Shown: piece after piece, positions 7,670-17,122 of the stretch
Numbering within the stretch: position 1 is the stretch's first letter
Layout: the number at the start of each line of letters is the position of its first letter
Source of the DNA: Azospirillum baldaniorum
GTDB taxonomy: Bacteria > Pseudomonadota > Alphaproteobacteria > Azospirillales > Azospirillaceae
DNA: 64,000 bases
NCBI RefSeq assembly: GCF_003119195.2
Contig: NZ_CP022260.1
Span: forward strand, 148,501 to 212,500
Direction of reading: 5' to 3'
Program-made: the position numbers and the translations under genes
Notes under the pieces: generated by a model
The model's input: only the letters and a program-made list of their open reading frames with translations
The model's database searches: none
What the model was told of the DNA's origin: nothing

Positions 7670-8953
7670 TCACACATCGACCACCGGGGCCATGGCTTCG
7701 GCCATCGCGAGCAGGGCGGCGTCCTGGAAGCGCGGCGCCACCAGCTGCACCCCCACCGGAAGCCCGCGCGGCCCGCGGCCGCAGGGCATGGCGAGGCAGG
7801 GGACGTGCAGCACGGTCCAGATCGAATTGAAGATGTGATCGCCGGTGGTGTGCAGCCCCTCCGGCGCTTCCCCCGGCGCGGGCGGGGTCAGGATCACGTC
7901 GATGGACTCGAACAGGGCGGCGAAGCGCGGCCGGCAGCTGTCGGCCACGTCGTAGGCCTCGGTCAGGGTGCGCGCGGTGATGCCGTGGTTGTGCTCGCAA
8001 TGGTCGGCCAGCTCGGGATGCAGCCGATGGCGGTCGCTGATGTAAAGGTCGAGGAAGGAGGCCCGTCCCTCGCCGCGGCGGATCACGTCCTGCACCTCGG
8101 CCAGCGTCGAGAAATCCTCCGGCAGCTCGAAGGGCACGACCACCGCGCCGGCCTCCTCCAGCCGCTTCGCGGCGAGCAGCAGCGCCGCCTCGCCCGCCGG
8201 CTCGATGCGCGACCAGACGGGGGAGCGGCAGAGCCCGACGCGCAGCCCCGCCAGGGTGACCGGCGGCGTCTTGCCCATGCCCTCCAGCTGGAACGCTTCG
8301 GCCATCAGCGCGAGGTCGGCGACCGAACGCCCGTACCAGCCGAGCGTGTCGAGGGACACCGCGTAGTGCTTCATCCCCTCGCGGCTGACCACGCCCCAGG
8401 TCGGCTTGAAGCCGTAGATGCCGTTGAAGGCGGCGGGGCGGATGTGCGAACCGCCGGTCTGGGTGCCGAAGGCCAGCGGCACATGCCGGTCGCCGACCGC
8501 CGCCCCCGACCCGGAGGAGGAGCCGCCCGGCGTGTGGGCAAGGTTGACCGGGTTGCGCGTCGCCGCCTTGCGCCCGCCGGAGGCGAACTCCACCGTGTCG
8601 GTCTTGCCCAGCAGGATTCCCCCGGCGCTGCGCGCGATGGCCACGCAGGCGGCGTCGCGGGCCGGTCGGTGGCCCTGGAAGATCGGCGAGTTCTGGGTGG
8701 TCGGCAGGTCGGCGGTGTCGATCACGTCCTTCACGCCGAAGGGCAGGCCGTGCAGCGGGCCGGCGGCGGGGCGCTTGTCGGCTTCCCGCGCGGCGGCCAG
8801 CGCCAAGGCGGGATCGACGGTGATCCAGGCGCGCACCTGCGGATCGCGGTCTTCGATCCGCTCCAGGCAGGAGCGGACCAGCGCCTCGCTGGTCAGTCGG
8901 CCGTCGCGGATGGCGTGGGCGGCCTCGCTGGCCGTGAGTTCGAACGGTTCCAT
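7670..8953 (-). CDS. Amidase-signature hydrolase 1
   Basis: This 427-aa protein has the Ser-cisSer-Lys machinery: Lys75 in GVKDVID, the GGSSSGSG loop at 143-150, and the nucleophile Ser169 in GTQTGGSHIRPA. The GTQTGGS form is typical of a bacterial amidase subgroup distinct from GatA, and the length is normal. It hydrolyses an amide to acid plus ammonia; the substrate is unknown. It is the last gene of the minus-strand run cysteine hydrolase, amidase 2, amidase 1, with 33 bases separating it from amidase 2, so co-transcription is likely. The neighbouring importer suggests a role in amide nitrogen scavenging. Confidence 0.87.
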   Translation of the reverse strand: MEPFELTASEAAHAIRDGRLTSEALVRSCLERIEDRDPQVRAWITVDPALALAAAREADKRPAAGPLHGLPFGVKDVIDTADLPTTQNSPIFQGHRPARDAACVAIARSAGGILLGKTDTVEFASGGRKAATRNPVNLAHTPGGSSSGSGAAVGDRHVPLAFGTQTGGSHIRPAAFNGIYGFKPTWGVVSREGMKHYAVSLDTLGWYGRSVADLALMAEAFQLEGMGKTPPVTLAGLRVGLCRSPVWSRIEPAGEAALLLAAKRLEEAGAVVVPFELPEDFSTLAEVQDVIRRGEGRASFLDLYISDRHRLHPELADHCEHNHGITARTLTEAYDVADSCRPRFAALFESIDVILTPPAPGEAPEGLHTTGDHIFNSIWTVLHVPCLAMPCGRGPRGLPVGVQLVAPRFQDAALLAMAEAMAPVVDV

Positions 8954-8986
8954 GGCGGGTCCTTTCGGGAAATCAGGCGGGAGGCA

Positions 8987-10387
8987 TCAGGCGGGTAGGG
9001 CGGGGCGCTGGCGGTGGTGGTCGGTCGCCGCCTGGAAGGCCGCCCCGGCGCGGAAGACTAGCGGCTCGTCGAACCAGCGCCCGACGATCTGCAGGCCCAC
9101 CGGCATCCCGTCGCCGTCGAAGCCGCAGGGCACCGACATGGCGGGCAGGCCGAGCGCGCCGAAGCCGTAGGTGAAGCGGCTGACCGCCCGCGTCGCCTCG
9201 ATCATGTCGGCGCTGTCGTAGATGCGCGGCGCCGTGATGGAGGTGGTCGGGGTGAGGATCAGGTCCACCCGCTCGAACAGCGCGCGGAACCGCAGCTTCC
9301 AGGAGGCCAGCCAGCGCCGCGAGTCCGCGTACTGCACGCCCGACACCGGCAGGCCGAGCTGCAGGCGGCGCAGCACCTCCGGCCCGATGGACTCCGGCGC
9401 GGTTTCCATCTTGTCGAGGTGGTATTGCGCCATGTCGGCGACGAGCAGGGAGAAGGCGGTGCGGGCCTGCGCCACCTCCGCGTCCTCGATGGTGACGTCG
9501 ACCAGGACGGCGCCGGCCTTCTCCAGCACCGCCGCCGCGGCGCGCACCCGCTCCGCCACCGCGGGCTGGAGGTTGTCGAAGTAGAAGTTGCGCGGCAGAC
9601 CGATGCGCGTGCCGGCGATCCCCGCCTTCAAATCCGGCAGGAAATTGCCGAGCGGCACGTCGACCGAATTGGGGTCCTCCGGGTCGTAGCCGGCGATGGC
9701 GGCGAAGGCGCGCGCCACGTCGGCGACCGAGTAGGCCAGCGGGCCGACGGTGTCGAAATCGACGCTGCACGGGATCACGCCGCTGTTCGACACCCGGCCG
9801 ACGCTGGGCCGCAGCCCGACCACCCCGCAGAGCGCCGCCGGGATGCGGATGGAGCCCCCGGTGTCGGTGCCGATGGAGACCCGGCACAGCCCGGCGGCGA
9901 CCGACGCCGCCGACCCGCCGCTCGACCCGCCGGGCACCCGGCCGGTGTCCCAGGGGTTCCGGCAGGGGCCGTGATGCTCGTTCTGGTTCGTCGAGCCCAG
10001 GCAGAATTCGGACAGGTTGTTGCGCCCGACCAGGATGGCGCCGGCGTCGCGCAGGCGACGAATCAGCGGGGCGTCCCGATGCCCCATCCGGGCGAAGCGG
10101 TCGGACGAGCCGTAGCTGGTCGTCTCTCCGGCCAGTTCGAAGCAATCCTTGACGGTGACCGTCACCCCGTCCAGCAGGCCGGGCCAGTCCCCCGCCGCCC
10201 GCGCCTCGTCCTGCGCCCGCGCCCGGCGGATCGCCCCGTCGGCGTCCACCGCCAGCAGGGCGTTGACGATCGGGTTCAGGCTCTCGATGCGGGCGAGCCG
10301 GGCACGGGTCTCCGCCTCGCTGGCGCCGGGCATGGAAGGGCTGCCGCCGCCGGACCGGGCCGGATGCGTTGTCGAAAGATCAGACAT
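8987..10387 (-). CDS. Amidase-signature hydrolase 2
   Basis: This 466-aa amidase-signature enzyme has Lys80 in VTVKDCFE, the loop GGSSGGSA at 153-160 and the nucleophile Ser179 in GTDTGGSIRIPA. It is only distantly similar to amidase 1 (a different signature subgroup), so this is not a recent tandem duplication. There is no fused allophanate-hydrolase C-terminal domain and no AtzG partner, so allophanate or carboxybiuret hydrolase assignments lack support. It is cytosolic and probably acts on a compound imported by the Dpp-type transporter next door. Confidence 0.88.
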   Translation of the reverse strand: MSDLSTTHPARSGGGSPSMPGASEAETRARLARIESLNPIVNALLAVDADGAIRRARAQDEARAAGDWPGLLDGVTVTVKDCFELAGETTSYGSSDRFARMGHRDAPLIRRLRDAGAILVGRNNLSEFCLGSTNQNEHHGPCRNPWDTGRVPGGSSGGSAASVAAGLCRVSIGTDTGGSIRIPAALCGVVGLRPSVGRVSNSGVIPCSVDFDTVGPLAYSVADVARAFAAIAGYDPEDPNSVDVPLGNFLPDLKAGIAGTRIGLPRNFYFDNLQPAVAERVRAAAAVLEKAGAVLVDVTIEDAEVAQARTAFSLLVADMAQYHLDKMETAPESIGPEVLRRLQLGLPVSGVQYADSRRWLASWKLRFRALFERVDLILTPTTSITAPRIYDSADMIEATRAVSRFTYGFGALGLPAMSVPCGFDGDGMPVGLQIVGRWFDEPLVFRAGAAFQAATDHHRQRPALPA

Positions 10388-10489
10388 GCGTTGCTGCTTT
10401 CCGCTCGCGTGCCGGATGGCTTCGGACGAACTGCTCCGGCGACGGCCTGTTGAAGTCGCTTCGTTGCGCTTAGGGACGGAACCGCCGGA

Positions 10490-11119
10490 TCAGGCGGCGT
10501 CGGCCAACGCCAGATGGGCGATGACCGCGTCCAGCGGCATCACGTCGGCGTATTTCTTGCCCATGTCGAACAGGTTGGCGCGGTGCGGCTCCTCCGCCCG
10601 GTCGCCGACGCACTCCTCCACGATGATCGGGCGCAGCCCGTGGGCAGAGGCGTCAATCACGCTGGCCCGCACGCAGCCCGAGGTCGTGCAGCCGGTGACC
10701 AGCAGCGTGTCGACCGCGTTCGCGCGCAGCCAGGACGACAGGGCGGTGCCGAAGAAGGCCGAGGCGTGCTGCTTGCGCACGATGAACTCGTTGGGCAGCG
10801 GCGCGACCTCCGGTGCGAAGGCGACATCGGGTGAGCCGGCGGTCAGGGTCAGCAGCGACGGAATCTTCTCGCCGAACGGACCGATGCCGCCTGGAGCCTC
10901 CGGCGCGATGAAGCAGGCGTGGGCGATCGGCATGCCCAAGGGACGAACATGTCCGAGCAACTTCCCCGTGGCGGTGATGGCGCTGTTGATGTTGAAGCCG
11001 CCGAAGGCGTCTTCACGCGTGAAACCGATCTGGAAGTCGATGATGAGGAGGGCGCACTTGCGGCCGAAGCCGAGCGGCTTGCCGATGCCCTGGCGGTCGT
11101 AGATGGAAAGATCGCTCAT
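10490..11119 (-). CDS. Isochorismatase-like cysteine hydrolase 1 (carbamoylsarcosine/maleamate amidase type)
   Basis: This 209-aa protein has the catalytic triad Asp28 (LIIDFQ), Lys116 (VRKQHASAFFGT) and Cys149 (TTSGCVRAS). The combination SAFFGT plus TSGCVRAS and the C-terminal ECVGDRAEEPHRANLFDM resembles N-carbamoylsarcosine amidohydrolase and maleamate amidase rather than true isochorismatase or nicotinamidase. The start is ATG 11119 (MSDLSIY), preceded by AAGAAGGAA. It leads the minus-strand run to the amidases and is divergent from the sigma-54-preceded importer operon. A paralogue sits at 17123 at the far end of that operon. Confidence 0.88.
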   Translation of the reverse strand: MSDLSIYDRQGIGKPLGFGRKCALLIIDFQIGFTREDAFGGFNINSAITATGKLLGHVRPLGMPIAHACFIAPEAPGGIGPFGEKIPSLLTLTAGSPDVAFAPEVAPLPNEFIVRKQHASAFFGTALSSWLRANAVDTLLVTGCTTSGCVRASVIDASAHGLRPIIVEECVGDRAEEPHRANLFDMGKKYADVMPLDAVIAHLALADAA

Positions 11120-11348
11120 TTCAGGAGGTTCCTTCTTCCGCTGCTGCGCCGCATCGTGGGCGCCCAGCCAGCATACAACGAGGTATTTTTGCATTCAAAG
11201 TCCATAGTTTCACCATTTCAAACCCGCCTCTGCCCGCCTTTTGCGCAGATATGCATATTGCTGTATTCACAAGCAATTCCACGAAGAGCCTCTTTAAATA
11301 GCTGATTTCAAGTGATTATTAGACGCCCTGCGACAGCTCGCCGCAGGA

Positions 11349-11364
11349 TGGCACGATTCCTGCG
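11349..11364 (+). promoter_or_regulatory. Sigma-54 (RpoN) -24/-12 promoter element
   Basis: TGGCACGATTCCTGCG matches the -24/-12 consensus TGGCACG-N4-TTGCW with all seven -24 bases, GG and GC separated by exactly 10 bases, and one changed T in the -12 box. It lies about 100 bp upstream of the importer binding-protein gene, in a 346-bp divergent intergenic region (11120-11465) that is clearly AT-richer than the genes. I see no convincing activator-site pair upstream, so NtrC control is an inference. Confidence 0.7.
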
Positions 11365-11465
11365 AATTTGGTCGGGCATAAGGGTCCAGCGCAGATTGTG
11401 TGCAAAAATAGACCGGACAAATCTCAGCGCTGCCCGTAAAATCTTTGACACAGAGGAGCAGGCTT

Positions 11466-13049
11466 ATGGACGGGATCAATCGCAAGGAACGGGCCGGCCG
11501 GATCGAGCGGAGCGGCGTCAACCGCCGCCAGTTCGGCACTTTGCTGGCCGCCGGCGCCCTGGTGGCGGGCAGCGGCTGGCCTCTGCCGGCGTCGGCGGCG
11601 CCGCCGGTCCTGCGGGTGCGCATCGGCAGCGACATCGGCAACCTGGATCCCGCCCGCATCTTCCAGATCGAGAACCAGACGGTCGCCACCCAGATCTTCA
11701 ACGGGCTGGTCAAGTATGACGAGGCGAGCAACGCCATCGTCCCCGACCTCGCCACCGGCTGGGACATCTCCGGCGACGGCACCGTCTACAGCTTCGCCCT
11801 GCGCAGCGGCGTCACCTGGCACAAGGGCTTCGGCCCCTTCACCTCCGACGACGTGAAGTTCTCGTTCGAGCGCGTGCTCGACCCGCAGACCGGCAGCAGC
11901 TACAGCGGGCAGCTCGCCTCCATCAAGTCCATCGAGACGCCGTCCCCCGACAAGGTGGTCATCACGCTGAAGGAACCGAATTCCGGCTTCCTGCATAAGG
12001 TGTCGGCCTTCAACCAGGGCTGGATCGTCAGCCGCAAGGCGCTGGGCGAGATCGGCGACAAGGCCTTCGCGCTGAACCCCATCGGCACCGGCCCCTTCGT
12101 GTTCCAGAACTGGGCGCCGGGCCGCGAGGTCAAGCTGTCCGCCAACAAGGACTATTTCGCGGGCGCGCCCAAGGTCGAGGAGGTGCAGTTCCGCGTCATC
12201 AAGGACGAGACGGCGGCAGCCATCGCCCTGGAGAACGGCGAGATCGACATCTTCTTCGGCCTGCAGCAGCCGGAGGTCATCCAGCGCCTGAAGGGCGGCG
12301 GGCTGGTCACCGTGCTCGACCGCGACGCCAACCACACGATCAACCTCGTCCTCAACACCTCGATCAAAACGCTGGGCGATGTGCGGGTGCGTCAGGCGAT
12401 CTACCACGCCATCAACCGCAAGGCGCTGATCGACGGCTTCTTCAAGGGCACCAAATCGGAGGCGAGCGGCGTCCTCACCTCCTCCTTCCAGGAATTCACC
12501 GATCAGGTCCCGCTGTTCCCCTACGACCCGGCGAAGGCCAAGGCGCTGCTCAAGGAGGCCGGGGTGGGAAGCTTCACGCTGGACCTCGTGGCGCCGGGCG
12601 CCAACCCCTACGACAAGATCGTCGTGCCGATCGCCAGCGACCTCGCCGCCGTGGGCATCGACGCCAAGATCAAGGTGCTGGAGCGCGGCGCCTACCTCCA
12701 GGCGCGCAACAAGGGCACGGTGCCGACCTGCATCACCGGCGTCGTCGGCGCCCCCGACCCGGACAGCCCGATTCTGTCGCTGTTCGCCAAGTCCTCCTTC
12801 CCGCCGGGCCTCAACACCGCCCATTACGAGGGCATCGAAGACATGATCGCCGCCGCCCGGCAGGCCCAGGGCGACGCCGCCCGCAAGGAGGTCTATGGGA
12901 AGATCCAGGCCAAGGTGATGGGCGACGTGCCGGTGATCCCGCTCTACGCCGACCACCTGTTCATCGCCCACACCAAGAAGGTCTCCGGCTTCGTCCAGAA
13001 CTCCCTGTTCACGATGAGCGCCTATCCGGTCTCGCTGCTGGAGGCGTGA
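11466..13049 (+). CDS. Dpp/Opp-type ABC importer, solute-binding protein (family 5)
   Basis: This 527-aa periplasmic binding protein of the SBP_bac_5 family begins at ATG 11466 behind GAGGAG. An N-terminal export signal with twin arginines (NRRQFGTLLAAGALVAGSG) suggests Tat export and cleavage near ASAAPP (about residue 45). The mature part has the family features IGSDIGNLDPARIF, TWHKGFGPFTSDDVKFSFERV and ending MSAYPVSLLEA. Relatives bind peptides, nickel, glutathione or other solutes. Clustering with amidases and cysteine hydrolases argues for an amide or short peptide-like ligand. It is the first gene of a five-gene transport operon. Confidence 0.9.
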   Translation: MDGINRKERAGRIERSGVNRRQFGTLLAAGALVAGSGWPLPASAAPPVLRVRIGSDIGNLDPARIFQIENQTVATQIFNGLVKYDEASNAIVPDLATGWDISGDGTVYSFALRSGVTWHKGFGPFTSDDVKFSFERVLDPQTGSSYSGQLASIKSIETPSPDKVVITLKEPNSGFLHKVSAFNQGWIVSRKALGEIGDKAFALNPIGTGPFVFQNWAPGREVKLSANKDYFAGAPKVEEVQFRVIKDETAAAIALENGEIDIFFGLQQPEVIQRLKGGGLVTVLDRDANHTINLVLNTSIKTLGDVRVRQAIYHAINRKALIDGFFKGTKSEASGVLTSSFQEFTDQVPLFPYDPAKAKALLKEAGVGSFTLDLVAPGANPYDKIVVPIASDLAAVGIDAKIKVLERGAYLQARNKGTVPTCITGVVGAPDPDSPILSLFAKSSFPPGLNTAHYEGIEDMIAAARQAQGDAARKEVYGKIQAKVMGDVPVIPLYADHLFIAHTKKVSGFVQNSLFTMSAYPVSLLEA

Positions 13050-13051
13050 CG

Positions 13052-13990
13052 ATGGACCGGCTTCTTCGCCAACTCTCGCAGCTCGCGATCACGGTGTTCG
13101 GCATCGTGACCGTGACCTTCTTCCTGGTCCGGATGATCCCCGGCGACCCCGCCCAGTACATGCTGGGCGACTACGCCACCGAGGAGGCGCTGGCGACGCT
13201 GCGCGCCCAGCTCGGCCTCGACCAGCCGGTCTACGTGCAGTACGGGCTCTATGTGCTGCGCGCCGTCACCGGGGATTTCGGATCGTCGGTGGTCACCGGC
13301 CGCCCGGCGCTGGAGGAGATCCTGTTCAGCCTCCCGGACTCCGCGATCCTGGCCTTCGCCGGCCTCGCGGTGGCGGTGGCGATCGGCATCCCGCTCGGCA
13401 TTCTCACCGCGGAGCGGCAGGGATCGTGGAGCGACATGCTCATCATGATCGTGGCGCTGTTCGGCATCTCCTTCCCGGTCTTCTGGCTCGGCCTCGCCTC
13501 CGTCCTGCTGTTCTCGCAGGAGCTGAAATGGTTCCCGGCGCTGGGGGCCAGCTCGGGCGGCGGGTTCCTCACCCACCTGCACCATCTGGTGCTTCCGGCG
13601 GGGGTGCTGGGCATCTCGGTCGCGGCCTACATCACCCGCCTGACCCGCTCGGCGATGCTGGAGGTGCTGGGCCAGGACTGCATCCGCGTCGCCCGCGCCA
13701 TGGGCGTGCCGGAACGCCGGGTGGTGTGGCGGCTGGCGCTGAAGAACGCGCTGGTGCCGATCCTCGCCATCGTCGGGGTGACCTTCGCCTGGTCGCTGGG
13801 CAGCGCCATCCTGATCGAGGTGGTGTTCAGCCGGCCGGGCATCGGCTCGATGATCCTGAAGGCGGTCTCGGCCCGCGACTACCAGCTCGTCCAGGCGGGC
13901 GTGCTGGTGCTGGCCGTCGCCGTCGTCCTCGTCAACAGCCTGCTCGACCTCGCCTACGGGCTGGTCGATCCGCGCCTGTCCACACGGTGA
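13052..13990 (+). CDS. Dpp/Opp-type ABC importer, permease B
   Basis: A DppB-type inner-membrane permease with six hydrophobic segments, the N-terminal FLVRMIPGDPAQYMLG motif and the EAA-loop ARAMGVPERRVVWRLALKNA that docks the ATPase. I prefer ATG 13052, with GGAGG seven bases upstream; a GTG at 13046 that overlaps the upstream stop is possible. It follows the binding-protein gene directly and is followed by its DppC partner after four bases, so it is clearly part of one operon. Confidence 0.92.
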   Translation: MDRLLRQLSQLAITVFGIVTVTFFLVRMIPGDPAQYMLGDYATEEALATLRAQLGLDQPVYVQYGLYVLRAVTGDFGSSVVTGRPALEEILFSLPDSAILAFAGLAVAVAIGIPLGILTAERQGSWSDMLIMIVALFGISFPVFWLGLASVLLFSQELKWFPALGASSGGGFLTHLHHLVLPAGVLGISVAAYITRLTRSAMLEVLGQDCIRVARAMGVPERRVVWRLALKNALVPILAIVGVTFAWSLGSAILIEVVFSRPGIGSMILKAVSARDYQLVQAGVLVLAVAVVLVNSLLDLAYGLVDPRLSTR

Positions 13991-13994
13991 CCCC

Positions 13995-14882
13995 ATGGCA
14001 GCCACAGCAACCCTTTCCGCGCCCGCTTCGGCGCGGCGGTCGTCCCTGATGCGCTATTTCCGCCATCCGGGCTTCCTGATCGGCGTGATCCTGCTGACCC
14101 TGCTGCTGATCGTGGCGGTGGCGGCCCCCTGGATCGCCCCGATGTCGCCGCTTGAGACCGACCTCGCCAACACGCTGGCCCCGCCCTCGGCCGCGCATCT
14201 CCTGGGCACCGACCAGTTCGGGCGCGACGTGCTGTCCCGCCTGATCTGGGGCACCCGCATCTCCCTCCAGGTCGCCGTCGCGGTGATGGCTCTGTCGCTG
14301 TCGCTGGGGATGGTGATCGGCGCGGTCGCCGGCTTCTTCGGCGGTTGGGTCGAGCGGGTGACCGTCTCGATCATCGACATCCTGCTGGCCTTCCCCGGCT
14401 TCCTGCTGGCGCTCGCCCTGGTGGCGGCGCGCGGCTCCTCGCTGGAGTCGGTCATCATCGCGGTGGCGCTGGCCTTCACGCCGCGGGTCGCCGCGGTGAT
14501 GCGGGCGGTCGTGCTGACCATCAAGCCGCGCACCTACGTCGAGGCGTCGCGGGCCATCGGCATGGGCACGATGCGGCTGCTCTTCCTGCACGTCGTGCCG
14601 AACAGCCTGCCGCCGGTGATCGTGGTCGCCACGGTCAGCGCCGCCACCGCCATCCTGGCGGAAGCGGGCTTGAGCTTCCTCGGCCTCGGGGTCCAGCCGC
14701 CGGCCCCGACCTGGGGCAACGTCATCGCCGACGGGCAGAGCTTCCTGGCCTCCAACCCGCTGATCTCGCTGTCGGCGGGGATCTGCATCGCGGTGATGGT
14801 GGTCGCCCTGAACCTGCTGGGGGACGGCCTGCGCGACACGCTCGACCCGCAGATGCGCCGCTCCTCCGGACGCGTGCTGTGA
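13995..14882 (+). CDS. Dpp/Opp-type ABC importer, permease C
   Basis: This 295-aa DppC-type permease has an N-terminal cytoplasmic tail, a first membrane segment (GFLIGVILLTLLLIVAVAAP), the family motif LLGTDQFGRDVLSRLIWGTR, and an EAA loop SRAIGMGTMRLLFLHVVPNS. It pairs with the DppB-like permease to form the translocation channel. Spacing to both neighbours is a few bases, consistent with translational coupling. Confidence 0.93.
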   Translation: MAATATLSAPASARRSSLMRYFRHPGFLIGVILLTLLLIVAVAAPWIAPMSPLETDLANTLAPPSAAHLLGTDQFGRDVLSRLIWGTRISLQVAVAVMALSLSLGMVIGAVAGFFGGWVERVTVSIIDILLAFPGFLLALALVAARGSSLESVIIAVALAFTPRVAAVMRAVVLTIKPRTYVEASRAIGMGTMRLLFLHVVPNSLPPVIVVATVSAATAILAEAGLSFLGLGVQPPAPTWGNVIADGQSFLASNPLISLSAGICIAVMVVALNLLGDGLRDTLDPQMRRSSGRVL

Positions 14883-14893
14883 GAATCCCCCCG

Positions 14894-15967
14894 ATGCCAA
14901 ACAAGGCCATGCCGAACCTTCATCCCGTGGCGCCGGCGGCTCCCGTCGCCCCCGCCACGGCCCCCCGCCCGGTCGCGCTGGAGCTGCGCGACCTGACCAC
15001 GGTCTTTCCCGGCGACGACGGTCCGGTCACCGTCATCGACGGCGTGTCGCTCGCCGTGCGGGCCGGCGGCACGCTGGCGGTGGTTGGCGAGTCCGGATCG
15101 GGCAAGTCGATGACCTTCCTGTCGGCGCTGGGCCTCGTCGCGGCACCGGGCCGCGTCCGCCGCGGCGAGGTGCGGATCGACGGCGCCGACATCCTGCACC
15201 AGCCGCCGGAGCGGCTGCGCCGCCTGCGCGGGGCGGTCATTTCGATGATCTTCCAGGACCCGCTGACCGCGCTGAACCCCGTCTTCACCATCGGCGAGCA
15301 GATCGTTGAGGTGCTGCGGGCGCACCAGCGCATCGGCCGGACCGCCGCCCGCGCCCGCGCCATCGAGCTGCTGGCCCGCGTCCAGATCCCCGACCCGGCG
15401 CGGCGGGTGGACGACTACCCGCACCAGCTCAGCGGCGGGCAGCGCCAGCGCGTGCTGATCGCCATGGCCATCGCCCTGTCGCCGAAGATCCTGATCGCCG
15501 ACGAGCCGACCACGGCGCTCGACGTGACGGTGCAGGCGCAGATCCTCGACCTGCTCGCCGACCTCCAGGCGGAGACCGGCATGGCGCTGGTGCTCATCAC
15601 CCACGATCTGGGGCTGGTCGCCAAATACGCCGACGACGTGGCGGTGATGTACGCCGGGCGGCTGGTCGAGACCGGCTCCATGGAGGAGGTGTTCACCAGG
15701 CCCCGCCATCCCTACACCCGCGCGCTGTTCCGCAGCATCCCCCGCCTCGACGGACCGGTGGACGAGGAGCTTCCGGCCATCGAGGGCCAGCCGCCCAACG
15801 TCGCCCGCCTGCCGCCCGGCTGCGCCTTCGAGCCGCGCTGCACGGTCGGCCGCGGGCGGGCGGACTGCTGCACCCGGCGGCCGCTGCCGCTGGCCGGCGA
15901 CCGCTCCGGCCACCGCAGCGCCTGTTTCCACGAAGACCTGCCCGACCGGAAGGAGGCCACCCGATGA
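14894..15967 (+). CDS. Dpp/Opp-type ABC importer, ATPase D
   Basis: This 357-aa ATP-binding subunit has Walker A GESGSGKS near 61-68, Q-loop FQDPLTALNPVFTIGEQ, signature QLSGGQRQRV, Walker B ILIADEPTTALD and the C-terminal OppD/F domain with its cysteine motif (FEPRC and later SACF) that in relatives ligates an iron-sulfur cluster. ATG 14894 is the first sensible start after the permease. The stop overlaps the next ATPase gene by four bases (ATGA). Confidence 0.92.
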   Translation: MPNKAMPNLHPVAPAAPVAPATAPRPVALELRDLTTVFPGDDGPVTVIDGVSLAVRAGGTLAVVGESGSGKSMTFLSALGLVAAPGRVRRGEVRIDGADILHQPPERLRRLRGAVISMIFQDPLTALNPVFTIGEQIVEVLRAHQRIGRTAARARAIELLARVQIPDPARRVDDYPHQLSGGQRQRVLIAMAIALSPKILIADEPTTALDVTVQAQILDLLADLQAETGMALVLITHDLGLVAKYADDVAVMYAGRLVETGSMEEVFTRPRHPYTRALFRSIPRLDGPVDEELPAIEGQPPNVARLPPGCAFEPRCTVGRGRADCCTRRPLPLAGDRSGHRSACFHEDLPDRKEATR

Positions 15968-17088
15968 GCGACACCCTCTCCGCACCGCCTCCGGCCCTGG
16001 AACTCGTCGACGCCACCCGCGTCTTCACCCGCCGCGGCGGCCTGTTCAAGTCGGCCGGCAAGGCGGTGCGGGCGGTGGACGGCGTGTCGCTGACCATCCG
16101 CGCCGGCGAAACCCTCGGCCTCGTCGGCGAGAGCGGCAGCGGCAAGAGCACGCTGGGCCGCCTCGCCCTGCGGCTGGTCGAGCCGACCAGCGGACGCCTG
16201 CTGGTCGACGGGCGCGACGTGACCGGCGTGTCGAAGGCCGAGATGCAGGCGATGCGGCGCGACATCCAGATGGTCTTCCAGGACCCCTACGGATCGCTCG
16301 ACCCCCGCGTCACCATCGGCCAGAGCATCGCCGAACCGCTGAAGGTCCATGGCCTGTGGGACAGCGACGGGCCGCAGAAGGTGGCCGGGGTGATGAGCCT
16401 CGTCGGGCTCGACCCCTCGCACGCCGACCGCTACCCGCACCAGTTCTCCGGCGGCCAGCGCCAGCGCATCGGCATCGCCCGCGCCCTGACGCTCGACCCC
16501 AAGATCCTGGTGCTGGACGAGCCGGTGTCGGCGCTCGACGTGTCGATCCAGGCGCAGATCATCAACCTGCTCCAGCGCATCCAGCGGGAACGCGGGCTGT
16601 CCTACCTGTTCATCGCCCACGATCTGGCGGTGGTCCGCCACGTCAGCCACCGCATCGCCGTGATGTATCTCGGCAAGGTCGTGGAGATGGCGGAGCGCGA
16701 CAACCTCTACCGCCGGCCGCTGCATCCCTACACCGTCTCGCTGCTGGCGGCGGTGCCCATCGCCGACGTGCGGATGCGCAACCGACGCCGCACCTCGGTG
16801 ACGATGGGCGAGATCGGCTCGGCCACCAACGTGCCGCCGGGCTGCCGCTTCCACCCGCGCTGCTATCGGGCGCGGCTGGTCGCCGCGGCGGGCGGCGTGC
16901 CCACCGAGCGCAGCGGCGACGCCCTGCTGCCGCGCGCCTGCCTGATCGACCAGCCCGCGTTGAAGGCCTGCGGCGGCACCGATCAAGTCGCCTGCCACTT
17001 CCCCGAAACACCGGAAACCCGGTCCGAGGTCGCCACGGCGGTCCTCCAGGACATCGGCTATCCGCCCATCCGTCCCATCACCCTGTAA
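15964..17088 (+). CDS. Dpp/Opp-type ABC importer, ATPase F
   Basis: This 374-aa partner ATPase has Walker A GESGSGKST near 57, FQDPYGSLDPRVTIGQS, signature QFSGGQRQRIGIARAL and Walker B ILVLDEPVSALDVS. The C-terminal OppD/F region is present (PPGCRFHPRC) but longer and less conserved than usual, with a tail of about 70 residues containing additional cysteines. With ATPase D it forms the heterodimer driving import. It is followed after 34 bases by the second cysteine hydrolase, which probably belongs to the same transcript. Confidence 0.91.
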   Translation: MSDTLSAPPPALELVDATRVFTRRGGLFKSAGKAVRAVDGVSLTIRAGETLGLVGESGSGKSTLGRLALRLVEPTSGRLLVDGRDVTGVSKAEMQAMRRDIQMVFQDPYGSLDPRVTIGQSIAEPLKVHGLWDSDGPQKVAGVMSLVGLDPSHADRYPHQFSGGQRQRIGIARALTLDPKILVLDEPVSALDVSIQAQIINLLQRIQRERGLSYLFIAHDLAVVRHVSHRIAVMYLGKVVEMAERDNLYRRPLHPYTVSLLAAVPIADVRMRNRRRTSVTMGEIGSATNVPPGCRFHPRCYRARLVAAAGGVPTERSGDALLPRACLIDQPALKACGGTDQVACHFPETPETRSEVATAVLQDIGYPPIRPITL

Positions 17089-17122
17089 TCGGCCCCCTGC
17101 AATCGGCTTAAGGATCACCCCC

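Noticed and set aside
7670..11119. Biuret or cyanuric acid degradation genes (biuH, atzE, atzF)
   Set aside because: The cysteine hydrolases look like carbamoylsarcosine/maleamate amidases rather than BiuH, amidase 2 lacks the AtzF C-terminal domain, and there is no atzG or atzD.
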